A stretch of 54,773 nucleotides of DNA. Origin: a virus. The DNA lies in the IMG/VR virus record IMGVR_UViG_3300030117_003472, positions 1 through 54,773 of that record; one strand, 5' to 3'. Both the position numbers and the translations under genes were made by a program. Below, piece after piece: positions 1-8,137 of this stretch (its first letter is position 1; the number at the start of each line of letters is the position of its first letter). Under the pieces are notes generated by a model, which saw only the letters and a program-made list of their open reading frames with translations, was not told where the DNA came from and did no database searches.

Positions 1-350
1 CGAGGTTTGTATTTCGAGATCCCCGTTAGGTAATCCTTTACCCCCTCATATGAGATTGATTCCGTCTCTTGGTATGGGAGACCATAAAACTTGGAGTTCT
101 CAAATTCGTATTCGTAATTATATCTCTTACAAAATGACGTGATTTTATCTAACAGACCAACATATATCTCTTGCTTCTGCAAATTAAATAATCTTATCTT
201 ACCATCCCAGTACTTACTACGGTACTGTGGCATAAATTTAGCACCTGGCACATCAAAAGTGAACTCATCCTGCAACTCATGTTGTATGTGAGGATCACAA
301 TCAATCTTCAAGAAGACTTCATTCTTCTTTTTTATAATCAGATCAGCCAT
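1..350 (-). CDS. uvsW: UvsW-like ATP-dependent helicase, N-terminal part (cut by window edge)
   Basis: UvsW is the T4 recombination helicase that unwinds branched DNA and R-loops and shuts off origin-dependent replication. Only the first 116 codons are present, because the gene runs off the left edge, so the helicase motifs are not visible. The visible part matches the N-terminal substrate-binding domain of UvsW: an acidic segment followed by residues about 33-60 reading FDVPGAKFMP, a YWDGKIRLF block like the NWDGRIRLL of T4, and LLDKITSFC. The start ATG at 348-350 overlaps the end of uvsY by 8 nt, which supports co-translation. The uvsY-uvsW order is conserved in T4-like phages. Confidence 0.88.
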   Translation of the reverse strand, partial: MADLIIKKKNEVFLKIDCDPHIQHELQDEFTFDVPGAKFMPQYRSKYWDGKIRLFNLQKQEIYVGLLDKITSFCKRYNYEYEFENSKFYGLPYQETESISYEGVKDYLTGISKYKP

Positions 351-801
351 AACCAGCGTTGAAACGTCTCCATTCGATAGCGTTCTTTATCTGGTAAGTT
401 CTATTGGAGATTTGTCTTAGTATTTCTTCGATATACTTCAACATAGTGTCATAGTACTCGATCTTTAGTTTGGTCTTCCTGAGTTTCTCGTCTGCTTCAA
501 GATATAACTTGAGGTCATCCTTATCTCTGACCTTGTAAGGGAATGGTTCTGCTTCATATACAGATGCAGTTGCCTTACCTGTGTAATACTTTCTCCGATC
601 TAGTAGAACATTACAATGTGTCTGCTCTTCACGCTTTCGCATGAGCAGTATCGTATTATATAGCTCATAATAAGTAGCGTGTAACTGGGGAATCTTGAGT
701 GACTCACTATCCAGTTCATCATTATTAATTTTTGCGTCTTTCTCCCACATGTCTTGAATCATCTCAAGACTTAGAGTGCTAGACCTTCGCTCCATTGACA
801 T
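343..801 (-). CDS. uvsY: UvsY recombination mediator
   Basis: UvsY loads the UvsX recombinase onto gp32-covered single-stranded DNA during recombination-dependent replication. The protein is about 152 residues, against 137 in T4. It is highly charged and helical, with a LDRRKYYTG block matching the KARLDYYSGRG block of T4 UvsY and a C-terminal amphipathic helix. The reading frame opens at a TTG (804), but ATG codons at 801 and 795 are better starts. By similarity the family start could even lie near the MIQDMWEKD segment, so up to about 14 N-terminal residues are uncertain. The 5' end overlaps the upstream structural gene by about 20 nt and the 3' end overlaps uvsW by 8 nt. Confidence 0.85.
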   Translation of the reverse strand: MSMERRSSTLSLEMIQDMWEKDAKINNDELDSESLKIPQLHATYYELYNTILLMRKREEQTHCNVLLDRRKYYTGKATASVYEAEPFPYKVRDKDDLKLYLEADEKLRKTKLKIEYYDTMLKYIEEILRQISNRTYQIKNAIEWRRFNAGYG

Positions 802-1372
802 CAATCACATCAAAAATAGTATATTTAAAGGTAACTTGAGCAGTGAAATATCTTTGTTCTGTCTCTGTGGCACTGAATGGTACACCAGACAATGCTACGG
901 GAAATAAATCTTTGAATTTGACAGTGATACTAGGGTTATAGTTACTGTCTAAGACTATCAAAGTTCCATCAGACCTCTCTACAAACTGATCTTTCTCAGC
1001 AGCATCAGGATAAAACCTGTCTACTTTCTTTAGATCTTCGTACTGTTGTAGAGACTCAGGGAATCCTAGTCCAGTAATCCAATCATATATCTGCAAGTAA
1101 TTCTCGCAGTTTTCATCTACCATAAAACTAAGCGTCAAGTCTTCGTAAGATAACTCTGTGCCTGGTACTGGTATTTGTCTAAGGTACGATGCCTGAACTG
1201 TGGTACCAAGAGTAACTGTTGGTATGTTAGCTTCGTTACAAAAGAAACTAACCTTAGGAGCACGATTCAGCACAAACTTAAACCCAACAATAGAAAGAAA
1301 ATTCTTATTGGTTGGTTCATTTATTTTGAATGGTGGTGTTGCACCTCTAACTCTAGTGTCCGCCAAGATCAT
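779..1372 (-). CDS. Virion structural protein, tail-tube-like
   Basis: A 197-residue protein directly downstream of the capsid gene cluster. Residues about 30-110 have the character of phage tail-tube or tube-initiator proteins: a beta strand (GFKFVLNRAP), a cysteine-bearing strand, an IPxxTLG turn, then LSYEDLTLSFMVDE and a helix (YLQIYDWITGLGFPE). Its PxxLSYEDLTLSFxVDE pattern is comparable to the AGDRRFDPWTITVIND pattern of gp19 in this genome, so I infer the same beta-barrel fold. It could be a gp54/gp48-like initiator or another tube component; sequence alone cannot decide. A CTAAATA late-promoter-like box lies 18 nt upstream. The gene overlaps uvsY. Confidence 0.5.
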   Translation of the reverse strand: MILADTRVRGATPPFKINEPTNKNFLSIVGFKFVLNRAPKVSFFCNEANIPTVTLGTTVQASYLRQIPVPGTELSYEDLTLSFMVDENCENYLQIYDWITGLGFPESLQQYEDLKKVDRFYPDAAEKDQFVERSDGTLIVLDSNYNPSITVKFKDLFPVALSGVPFSATETEQRYFTAQVTFKYTIFDVIDVNGAKV

Positions 1373-1389
1373 TTATACAGCATACACTG

Positions 1390-1396
1390 TATTTAG
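1390..1396 (-). promoter_or_regulatory. Late promoter-like box CTAAATA
   Basis: A variant of the T4 late promoter TATAAATA, read on the minus strand 18 nt before the start of the tail-tube-like gene. It overlaps the last codons of the 86-residue gene. It would give a very short leader for a transcript covering the structural gene, uvsY and uvsW. Confidence 0.4.
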
Positions 1397-1653
1397 TCCT
1401 TCAGTAAAGCTAGTTTTGCAGTCTCTATCTCATCACTCTCATCTGGGTTAGTTTGATGTGTGACTTCTCTTAGTGTCTTTAGATATTCTAAGACATGTTC
1501 TCTGATCTCCATCAGTTCATTGAAGCAACCCTGATTGTGAGCACATCCTCTAAGGTGATGGTCGGGTGCTAAGACTGACTCTGTGAATAAAGCAAGTGCT
1601 CTATCGTATTTTATTTCGGGAGACTCATCTCCAACAGATCCTTGGTCTTTCAT
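1393..1653 (-). CDS. Hypothetical 86-residue protein
   Basis: I do not recognise a function. The product is small, acidic and helical, with one CAHNQGCF segment holding two cysteines and a histidine (residues about 37-44), followed by a long helix (LMEIREHVLEYLKTLREV) and an acidic C-terminus. It sits between the gp23 terminator and the tail-tube-like gene. No clear late promoter or strong ribosome site precedes it. The Cys-His cluster is too small to be called a zinc site with confidence. Confidence 0.6.
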   Translation of the reverse strand: MKDQGSVGDESPEIKYDRALALFTESVLAPDHHLRGCAHNQGCFNELMEIREHVLEYLKTLREVTHQTNPDESDEIETAKLALLKD

Positions 1654-1683
1654 TGCAATTTTATCTCTATTACTAATTTAGCA

Positions 1684-1715
1684 TAAAAAAAGACCCCCTG
1701 CAAAAGGAGGTCTTT
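1684..1715 (-). terminator. Rho-independent terminator after gp23
   Basis: On the minus strand a 10-bp stem (AAAGACCTCC / GGGGGTCTTT, one G-U pair) with a 7-nt loop runs into seven T residues. It starts about 20 nt after the gp23 stop codon and would end the highly expressed head-gene transcript. Confidence 0.9.
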
Positions 1716-1735
1716 GAAGTATATAAGCAACTCGC

Positions 1736-3160
1736 TTACATAAGGTTTGTAACTTTAACACGTCTGTAGTATCTGTTACTGTTACCAGTAATTCTACCAA
1801 GACCTTGTGTAGTACCTTCAGCAAATGGGTTAGCAACCATTCCGTATCTGGTTTTGAAACCAATTTTTGGTTGGAATGTATCCTGACCAACCGCACGAAC
1901 CATCTGTAGAGGAACGTAAGGGCAGTAGAATAATCCTGCGTCATAAGGGTTAGAACCCTTGTAACCCATAACATAGTACTGATCAGCACTTAGGTTTGCA
2001 GCGAATGGATCGATGTAAACTTTGTATCTACCGTTCAATGTACCAGCAAATGTGTTACCAGTATCATCAACGCTCATGTTAGATGAAAGTGCAGGTGTGT
2101 AGTCTAGTTGACCAGCAGCTGTTAGAGAGGAAGCAACATCAGCAGAGCAAAGGATGATGTTACCCTTCCCGCGACGAGTTTCCTGTGCGATTGCGTTAGC
2201 ATCTCTTTCAAGTTGGAAGATCATACCTTTGAACTTCTCAACCATCCATCTTCCGTTACTGTCTGTGTCTAAGTCAAATACACCAGTTGTTGCTGTATTG
2301 ATTTGAGCACCAGGTCTTGCTGCCTTGTAGATTGTACGGATGATCTCTCTATTGATCTCAGCGAGGATCTCAGTAGAAAGGATGTTTGCTAACTCAGCCT
2401 CTGCATCCAATCCATGGATCGCCTTGAGGTCTTGTGCTAGTTCTAAACTGTACTCAGCTTTGAGGGCTCTTGACTTCGCAGTCACAGATACCTTCTCGAT
2501 GCTGAATGCCATCTCTCTGAAGTCGTTGTTAGCACCGTCGCCTAATGCTTCAGAGTTTTGTGTTGAGAAACCTTGTCCAACGTTGTATGCATTCTCAGCA
2601 CCACCATTCAAGATAGATGGGTTTGTACCATTTGTGCTTGGTGTAGTACCTTGTGCAGTTGTACCGAAACCAACGTCTGATCCTCCGTCTGTTGCTCCTG
2701 TGTAATCACCCTGAGTGAATGATGCATCAGAATCTTGAGCAGAGAATGCAGAATCTGGTTCGTTGAAGAATGCTTCTGTACCGTTCTGGTTGTCGTACTT
2801 AGATCTCATCGCAAAGATAAGTCCAGTAGGACCATTCATTGGTTGGACGCCAGCTAAGTCATATGCCACCAAGTTAGGCATAGATCTCCTGATTAGAGAT
2901 ATTAGAACTGGGTCGAAACCAGCAACAGGACCGCCAACAGCAGCACTACCAGAGAAACCTGGGTTACCTGTTGATGATGGGTCTGTGTTTACTGTAGGAG
3001 GTGCTTCTGATAAGAATGCTCTCTCCTCTCTTAAAAATCTTTCTTGGTTTTCTAGAAGTTGTGCGGTAACTGCTCTTCTGTGGTTGTCTTGGATTTTATC
3101 TAATCCTTCAGCCTCTAAGAGTGGTTGCCACTTCTTCTGGAGTTGTCCAGAATTAAACAT
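1736..3160 (-). CDS. gp23: Major capsid protein gp23
   Basis: The main shell protein, forming the hexamers of the T4-like head. The 474 residues fit cyanophage gp23 (T4 has 521). The N-terminal region (residues about 1-52) is charged and helical and probably acts as the propeptide. A Leu-Ser-Glu followed by Ala at residues 50-53 fits the L-x-E consensus cut by the gp21 prohead protease, so the mature chain would begin near residue 53 (inference). HK97-fold features follow: the SLIRRSMPNLVAYDLAGVQPM spine-helix region near residue 88, a long Gly/Ser/Thr-rich insertion at about 130-205, and the conserved end QGLGRITGNSNRYYRRVKVTN (quoted in part). Upstream is gp22; a strong terminator follows. 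Confidence 0.97.
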   Translation of the reverse strand: MFNSGQLQKKWQPLLEAEGLDKIQDNHRRAVTAQLLENQERFLREERAFLSEAPPTVNTDPSSTGNPGFSGSAAVGGPVAGFDPVLISLIRRSMPNLVAYDLAGVQPMNGPTGLIFAMRSKYDNQNGTEAFFNEPDSAFSAQDSDASFTQGDYTGATDGGSDVGFGTTAQGTTPSTNGTNPSILNGGAENAYNVGQGFSTQNSEALGDGANNDFREMAFSIEKVSVTAKSRALKAEYSLELAQDLKAIHGLDAEAELANILSTEILAEINREIIRTIYKAARPGAQINTATTGVFDLDTDSNGRWMVEKFKGMIFQLERDANAIAQETRRGKGNIILCSADVASSLTAAGQLDYTPALSSNMSVDDTGNTFAGTLNGRYKVYIDPFAANLSADQYYVMGYKGSNPYDAGLFYCPYVPLQMVRAVGQDTFQPKIGFKTRYGMVANPFAEGTTQGLGRITGNSNRYYRRVKVTNLM

Positions 3161-3194
3161 TTGGCTTTACCTTTAGGTGTAATTTAAAAATTGA

Positions 3195-4298
3195 CTATTG
3201 GAACTTTGTCAACGCTGATAAGTATGCGTTCATTGCTGATCCATGATCCTCAGGAATCGCATCCTCAGGGTTGGTCTCAGAGTTTTCTACAATTGGTTTC
3301 GCATTGAAATACGACTCCTTGAGTGTAGATAGTTTTTCTCTGTACTGTTCTTCACTTTCAAACTCAACACCTTTAGATAGTTCGGAGAGTTTATCCTTTT
3401 GAGATAACGCCAAACCTTCACTTACTTCATCAAGGATGTTGTCTGATACAGACACTGAGAGACGTTTTGTCAATTCGACATTGCTCTCAATCTGTTCGTT
3501 GAGTTTTGTTTCCATTTCATCTAACTTAGAAGTCATTGCTTCTAAGACATCATATTTGTCTTCAGGGATTTCAACATAATGTTCTTCAAAGAGGGTCTTA
3601 AGACCACTCATAAAGGACTCAGAGAGTTCCCCTCTGATTCCAGTTTCTACAGCGAGTGCATTCTCATTGATCCACTCATTAGCGACGTACTCTAAGTAAG
3701 AGTCAACACGCTCTGTAAGTTCTGCTTTGTGAGAAGCAATCTCCTCATCAAATGCTTTTGTGAACTGCTCTTCGAGTTGGTTAGCAACTTGCTCAACCTT
3801 GCTCTTTACAGCAGCCTCAAAAATTGTAGCAGTTTTTTCTTGGAACTCATCAGAAAGTTCTTCACCTTCTAAGAGTGCAGCAACGTCATCCGCAACGTCA
3901 ATTACGATTTCTTTTGCTACTTCTTCCTGTTCTTCATTTTCTACGACGGGAGTTTCCTCTACTGGTTGCTCCGCTACAACTGTTTCTTCTTCTTTCTCAG
4001 CTTCTTCGTTAGCACCATTACCATATCCTGTGCTCTTTATAGCAGCAGGTCCGGGTAATTGCACCTTAGAAGGGTTACCCTTGAAATGAGGGTCTCCACT
4101 CTGAGCAAAAGTAGCAGTAGCAGTCTTCAACTTATGAGAATCATCAGTTGGTCTACCGTTTGTAGGAGTAGGTCCTCCTAAATCTTCTATCGCCTTGTTG
4201 TCAGGCACATAGTTTGGAGCTTTAGGCATAGGGTCTGCTTTCTTTGCGCCCTTAGTAACCTGGTTCTCCATTTCATGTAGTTGTTTTTTCGCAGCCAT
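3195..4298 (-). CDS. gp22: Prohead core scaffolding protein gp22
   Basis: gp22 is the main internal scaffold on which gp23 assembles; the gp21 protease destroys it during maturation. The 367-residue product has the expected composition: a flexible Pro/Thr/Gly-rich N-terminal third, a Glu/Val-rich acidic stretch (about 95-140), then long Glu/Lys coiled-coil helices up to residue 330. The region around residues 205-330 holds the conserved SYLEYVANEWINENALAVE and ELSESFMSGLKTLF segments (quoted in part) typical of cyanophage gp22. T4 gp22 is shorter (269). A perfect TATAAATA late promoter lies 39 nt upstream, and gp23 follows 34 nt after the stop, probably on the same transcript. Confidence 0.92.
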   Translation of the reverse strand: MAAKKQLHEMENQVTKGAKKADPMPKAPNYVPDNKAIEDLGGPTPTNGRPTDDSHKLKTATATFAQSGDPHFKGNPSKVQLPGPAAIKSTGYGNGANEEAEKEEETVVAEQPVEETPVVENEEQEEVAKEIVIDVADDVAALLEGEELSDEFQEKTATIFEAAVKSKVEQVANQLEEQFTKAFDEEIASHKAELTERVDSYLEYVANEWINENALAVETGIRGELSESFMSGLKTLFEEHYVEIPEDKYDVLEAMTSKLDEMETKLNEQIESNVELTKRLSVSVSDNILDEVSEGLALSQKDKLSELSKGVEFESEEQYREKLSTLKESYFNAKPIVENSETNPEDAIPEDHGSAMNAYLSALTKFQ

Positions 4299-4336
4299 TG
4301 GTTAACTTTCCGTTTCGTATGTATGAATACTGTTAT

Positions 4337-4344
4337 TATTTATA
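4337..4344 (-). promoter_or_regulatory. Late promoter TATAAATA for gp22-gp23
   Basis: Exact T4 late promoter on the minus strand, in the short gap between gp21 and gp22. It gives a leader of about 30 nt and would supply high late transcription of scaffold and capsid genes, ending at the terminator after gp23. Confidence 0.8.
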
Positions 4345-4347
4345 GAA

Positions 4348-4995
4348 TTATAGTTCTGACAAGAAGTTAGCGAATAATCTGAGCTTATTTGCCTCCAATA
4401 TTTTGTCATCTACAAGAGTGTTGATCTCTCTCTTTGCGCCCTCGCATGCCTTTTCACGTAACATGCCACCTTCCCAAACCCATTCCTTTCCTTCCATGAT
4501 ACCATCGACAAAAGCGTCTGGTGCACTGGGATCTGCCACTATATCAGCAGCAGTTGCGAGCATAAAATCTTCTCCAACATAGTTTACACCGTCTCTTGAG
4601 ATTATAGATCCCATTCCTCTAGATGAAACTCCTAACTTCACTCCCTCACCAATGAGAGAAGAAGCGATCTTACCCATAGGTGTTGACAATATTTGTGCCT
4701 TACCTACAAAGTTATTTCCTTCTTGTTGTAAAGATACTATTTTGTGTGATACTCTATCAAGGTTGATTTGAGGACCATCTGGGTGACCTAATTCACCTAG
4801 AGCACGACCTGTAGTTACATGTGCCTCGTTATAACGCTTCACCTCATTGACCATAGTTTCCAATGGGTAGCATCTTTTATTACGATTGACTATTTCTGCT
4901 TGTAAAAAAGGTCCTTGAATATAGAGAGTTTTCTTACCGTTTTTTTCTTCGGTAATAACTTCTACTGATTCAATTTCTTCTGAGATTAGCTTCAT
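4348..4995 (-). CDS. gp21: Prohead maturation protease gp21
   Basis: Serine protease of the herpesvirus-assemblin-like fold that cleaves gp22, gp23 and other head proteins after Glu. The protein has 215 residues, like T4 gp21 (212). The active-site landmarks are visible: GELGHPDG with the catalytic His at residue 71, and GVSSRGMG with the nucleophile Ser at 124-125. NRNKRCYPLE (residues 37-46) is another conserved family block. The start codon shares ATGA with the end of the preceding structural gene, a sign of coupling. A late promoter for gp22 follows immediately. Confidence 0.95.
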   Translation of the reverse strand: MKLISEEIESVEVITEEKNGKKTLYIQGPFLQAEIVNRNKRCYPLETMVNEVKRYNEAHVTTGRALGELGHPDGPQINLDRVSHKIVSLQQEGNNFVGKAQILSTPMGKIASSLIGEGVKLGVSSRGMGSIISRDGVNYVGEDFMLATAADIVADPSAPDAFVDGIMEGKEWVWEGGMLREKACEGAKREINTLVDDKILEANKLRLFANFLSEL

Positions 4996-5552
4996 CCTAG
5001 GTTTACCTCGTGTAAATGCATAGTACTTCCGTCTGATGTTTCAGGTGCCAGTCTAAAGATAACTGTCTTTGTCAACTCTGCTGTTCCTGTGAAATCAGCA
5101 AGTGATGATGTATTAGCATCAACAGTGAGTTTACAAGTATAACCGTTTACTCTATCTGGTATCTGAATAGCAGTGATTTCTTTGTGAGCAATCGTGCTAT
5201 TGTAAGCACCTACGGAAGATCCAGTCATGGTAATATAATCACCAACTCTGAACTTTGTATCCTGTCTGTCCAGTGTAATTACACATGGATTTGCTTTCGA
5301 GACAGACATTGCCTTTGCGTGTGCAGGATGTCCGTAACGATATAAAAAGTCTCCACCTTTCTCTACGTGAAAAGATCCTACACCCGCTTGGGCGATGGTA
5401 TTACATACAGAGATGTGTCCTGACTTTTTCTCGGAACTACAAGCAATGTATAAAATACCGCTTTTCACAGCCTTTGCACCAGAAGCAACTGTAGTAGCAT
5501 CATTACTACTCAGTTCTCCATGATCAGAGACTAAATTTAATACCTGTGGCAT
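4992..5552 (-). CDS. Virion or prohead structural protein between portal-side core gene and gp21
   Basis: An 186-residue protein in the position held by gp68 in T4. It has no obvious similarity to T4 gp68. The sequence looks like a beta-rich structural protein (GILYIACSS, ISVCNTIAQAGVGSF, CVITLDRQDTKFRVGDYITMTG), and its last strand ends at HLHEVNLG. The frame extends 20 codons further upstream, but the ATG at 5552 is preceded at the right distance by AGGAG, directly after the stop of the 66-residue gene, so I chose it. The end overlaps the gp21 start as ATGA. It is probably a head component; the family is a cyanophage-type hypothetical. Confidence 0.65.
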   Translation of the reverse strand: MPQVLNLVSDHGELSSNDATTVASGAKAVKSGILYIACSSEKKSGHISVCNTIAQAGVGSFHVEKGGDFLYRYGHPAHAKAMSVSKANPCVITLDRQDTKFRVGDYITMTGSSVGAYNSTIAHKEITAIQIPDRVNGYTCKLTVDANTSSLADFTGTAELTKTVIFRLAPETSDGSTMHLHEVNLG

Positions 5553-5553
5553 T

Positions 5554-5754
5554 TTACTCCTCTTCTTGCGGTTCTGATTCAACAGCGTCAGTTGGTTCCT
5601 CAACTTCACCAAACTGAGAAGCAGCGACTGTAGGTGTTATTTGATCCACCTTCTCTGCACTCTTTTGATATAGCAAGGTTTTTATTGCATCATGAACTTC
5701 GGATGAAGAAGTCTCATCTGAAGACATCATGTTCAGCAATTCATTGGTGTCCAT
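5554..5754 (-). CDS. Small acidic prohead core-like protein (gp67 position)
   Basis: A 66-residue protein directly after the portal gene, where T4 encodes gp67, the small internal core protein processed to internal peptides. It starts with a Ser/Asp-rich segment, has a central helix (AIKTLLYQKSAEKVDQ) and ends in an acidic tail (EVEEPTD...EPQEEE), which resembles the acidic tail of gp67 in character. The assignment rests on position and composition, not clear alignment. A TATAAATA late promoter overlapping the gp20 stop codon lies 25 nt upstream. Confidence 0.5.
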   Translation of the reverse strand: MDTNELLNMMSSDETSSSEVHDAIKTLLYQKSAEKVDQITPTVAASQFGEVEEPTDAVESEPQEEE

Positions 5755-5778
5755 TATATTTTAAAGTAACGCTAACCC

Positions 5779-5786
5779 TATTTATA
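5779..5786 (-). promoter_or_regulatory. Late promoter TATAAATA inside the gp20 stop region
   Basis: Exact T4 late promoter read on the minus strand. It overlaps the TAA stop of gp20 (5782-5784) and lies 25 nt before the small core gene, so it would drive the core gene, the 186-residue protein and gp21. Confidence 0.75.
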
Positions 5787-7458
5787 TCTTAGCTTTCTTG
5801 ATGTTTAATTCGGGTGCTTCTGTAGAACTTCCGTTGACCTCAGGGTCTTTACCGTTTTTACCCATATTTGTTTTCTGATTATTACCGATCTGTCCATTCT
5901 CTATCTGTCCTTGCATGATAGCATTCTGCGTTTCTAGCGGTACACCTACACCAGTTGCGTTCTCCTCTTCCATTTCTTCTGCCATTTCCTCTATCTCTTC
6001 GTCTGTCTGACGTAGTATCTTACGCTTCACATAGTCTCTTGAATAGTATGTGCCAATATAAGGTTCGATAGCAACCATAAGATTGAGTCTTTCGTTCATC
6101 AACTCAGTCTCTTTGAGTTCAGCAAAGTGATTATCATACAAGTAATCAAACTGTATGTGCTCTGCCATCTTTTCCCAATCCTCTGGTGTAACTATATTCT
6201 TGAGGATAAGTTGTGTCTTGAGTAGATCTAAGAACAGACGACTGAATCTCTTACGCAATCTACCTACAAACTTACTAAACATAAGTTCGTCTCTTAGAAT
6301 TTCTGATGATCTACCTAGATTAAATCCACTGTCAGCACCTATTCTTGACTCAGGCACGTTGAGTGAGCGATATAATTTCTTCTGGAAGTATTCAATATCT
6401 GTTAGTTCACCTAAGTTCTGTCCACCAGGCAATGTAGATATTTCTGTTCCTCTACCACCTTCTCTCCTAGGTAACCAGAAATCCTCAAGCATTGATAGGA
6501 ACTTCTTGTCATCTTTGATCTCACCAGTGTTAGCATCATATACTAACTTGTTTCTATATCTACTCATAACATCACGTAGATACTGCTCTGCCTTGACCTT
6601 AGGTAAGTTACCAACGTCAATATAAAATATTCTTCTCTCAGGTGCTCTAGACAGTCTGTAGATAACAAGGGAATCCTCAATCATACGCAACTGGTTTAGA
6701 CCTTTGATTGCCTTATGTAAGTAAGACAGAGTAATTTTCTTATTTCTATCTACTAAACCAGAATGAACATGGCATATGGCATCCTTTGCAATTCTTACAC
6801 CTTTACCAGCGACTGATCCATACTTCTGTGCTACACCTTGTGGATAGTATGTGTAGAACTCTGTTACTTTTACGTCTTTATTTACGGTCTCTGTACCGTT
6901 AGCATTATCAATTGTAGGGATAGCGATTGCACCCTTTTCTTTATCAGTAGGTTTTACTCTCATCAACTTGATTTTGAGAGCATCAATATATCTTAGTTCT
7001 TGTATCCCTTCGTCTGGTTTCTGTACGTCAATTACCTTATGATAGAATATCCTACCATCTACGTACCAGTTTCTAAAAATCTCGTGTGACTTCTTGTCAA
7101 ATTCTAGTAAGTCCTTTACCTTCTTAAACTCTTGTCTTATAACTTTCTTGAGTGGTTGTCCTATGTTTAGGTTATCAAGGTCTATCTCTACAGGACTATC
7201 ATTCATATCTGAAACGATTGCCTCATTCACCACATGCTCAATCGCTGTATCACACTCAGGGTGTAGAGACATGTCACGATATCTTTTTACAATATCAAAC
7301 TCAGTCTTGAATACTCCCTCAATATCTACATATTGGCCATAAAATCCAGAAGATAGAAAATAATCAGCACCGTCCTCATTGTTAGGAGCGACAGGGCTGA
7401 TTATACCTTTCTTCTTCTTATTTTCGTCTTCAATTGAGAAACCAAAAAGTTTGGCCAT
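5782..7458 (-). CDS. gp20: Portal vertex protein gp20
   Basis: Forms the dodecameric portal through which DNA is packaged and to which the neck attaches. The 558-residue length fits cyanophage gp20 (T4 524). Typical blocks include DIEGVFKTEFDIVKRYRDMS near residue 45, RYIDALKIKLMRV, SGLVDRNKKITLSYLHKAIK, the RRIFYIDVGNLPK block used as a cyanophage marker, FWLPRREGGRGTEISTLPGG, and NVPESRIG. The C-terminal 60 residues are Glu/Asn/Gly rich and probably disordered. A start ATG with an upstream GGAAA fits initiation. An AATAAATA late box precedes the gene. Confidence 0.97.
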   Translation of the reverse strand: MAKLFGFSIEDENKKKKGIISPVAPNNEDGADYFLSSGFYGQYVDIEGVFKTEFDIVKRYRDMSLHPECDTAIEHVVNEAIVSDMNDSPVEIDLDNLNIGQPLKKVIRQEFKKVKDLLEFDKKSHEIFRNWYVDGRIFYHKVIDVQKPDEGIQELRYIDALKIKLMRVKPTDKEKGAIAIPTIDNANGTETVNKDVKVTEFYTYYPQGVAQKYGSVAGKGVRIAKDAICHVHSGLVDRNKKITLSYLHKAIKGLNQLRMIEDSLVIYRLSRAPERRIFYIDVGNLPKVKAEQYLRDVMSRYRNKLVYDANTGEIKDDKKFLSMLEDFWLPRREGGRGTEISTLPGGQNLGELTDIEYFQKKLYRSLNVPESRIGADSGFNLGRSSEILRDELMFSKFVGRLRKRFSRLFLDLLKTQLILKNIVTPEDWEKMAEHIQFDYLYDNHFAELKETELMNERLNLMVAIEPYIGTYYSRDYVKRKILRQTDEEIEEMAEEMEEENATGVGVPLETQNAIMQGQIENGQIGNNQKTNMGKNGKDPEVNGSSTEAPELNIKKAKI

Positions 7459-7480
7459 TACGATATTTCCTTATTCGATG

Positions 7481-7488
7481 TATTTATT
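7481..7488 (-). promoter_or_regulatory. Late promoter-like box AATAAATA before gp20
   Basis: One-base variant of TATAAATA, 23 nt upstream of the gp20 start codon and overlapping the stop region of gp19. Confidence 0.55.
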
Positions 7489-8122
7489 ATACCACAGAAT
7501 CGGCATTATTGCCATCATAAGCAGTCCAGTACTGAACTTGAAGCGTTACTTGGAACTCTTCTACAGCATCTACCTGATCATAAGATAGTTCAACTGTGCT
7601 TACTGCACTTGGCCAGCAACCAACCATTTGGTAGCGTCTTAGTACAGGTAATGCAGCAGGGTTGTCCTTTCCTTTTACATTTAGATCTGTGTTAGCACGA
7701 CCCAACTGGTTTACTACCCAATCAGTGTAGTACTCAGCAGGGTTTAGGGTTCCTGAACCGTCAGATACTTTGACGATGTAGTTTGCCCATCTCTCGAATG
7801 CTGTTCTTAGTTTGAAATCGTTATCGTTGATAACTGTGATTGTCCAAGGATCGAATCTACGATCTCCTGCAACCTTGAGTTGACGACCTCTGAAGGGAAC
7901 AATGACTTCAGCGATGTTAGACGCTGGTAACTGTGCTCCTTTGATCATCATACGATGAGTAGTGTTCTCTATCTCCTCGTCGAATATACCTACACCTGAA
8001 GGGAAGTTTAGCTCAACCTCAAATAGATTAGGACGAGCACCACCACCAATGAGTCTTGATTTGAAAGAGTCGATTGATCTCTCGTTGTTAGGTATAGAAA
8101 AAATGTTTCTATCTAGTGCCAT
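7487..8122 (-). CDS. gp19: Tail tube protein gp19
   Basis: Stacks as hexameric rings to make the inner tube of the contractile tail. The 211 residues contain ARPNLFEVELNFP (about residues 30-42), matching ARPNLFQVEISYL in T4 gp19. VAGDRRFDPWTITVINDNDF corresponds to VAGDRTFDDWTVTVMNDEAH in T4. The C-terminal VGCWPSAVSTVELSYD...EEFQVTLQVQYW aligns with GLWPTNVGELQLDWD...QTFEVTLALDYW (quoted in part). It is longer than T4 gp19 (163), mainly through an N-terminal extension. A GAGGAA ribosome site precedes the start. Confidence 0.95.
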   Translation of the reverse strand: MALDRNIFSIPNNERSIDSFKSRLIGGGARPNLFEVELNFPSGVGIFDEEIENTTHRMMIKGAQLPASNIAEVIVPFRGRQLKVAGDRRFDPWTITVINDNDFKLRTAFERWANYIVKVSDGSGTLNPAEYYTDWVVNQLGRANTDLNVKGKDNPAALPVLRRYQMVGCWPSAVSTVELSYDQVDAVEEFQVTLQVQYWTAYDGNNADSVV

Positions 8123-8137
8123 TGTTTGGTTCCTCTA

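Noticed and set aside
1654-1735. tRNA or small RNA in the gap after gp23
   Set aside because: Only the terminator hairpin is present; no cloverleaf can be drawn.
3760-4089. Plus-strand Ser/Thr-rich frame of 109 residues opposite gp22
   Set aside because: The Ser-rich composition is the antisense reading of the Glu/Ala-rich gp22 coiled coil.
5553-5612. Longer start of the 186-residue protein before gp21
   Set aside because: The extension overlaps the 66-residue gene and lies upstream of a strong AGGAG site.
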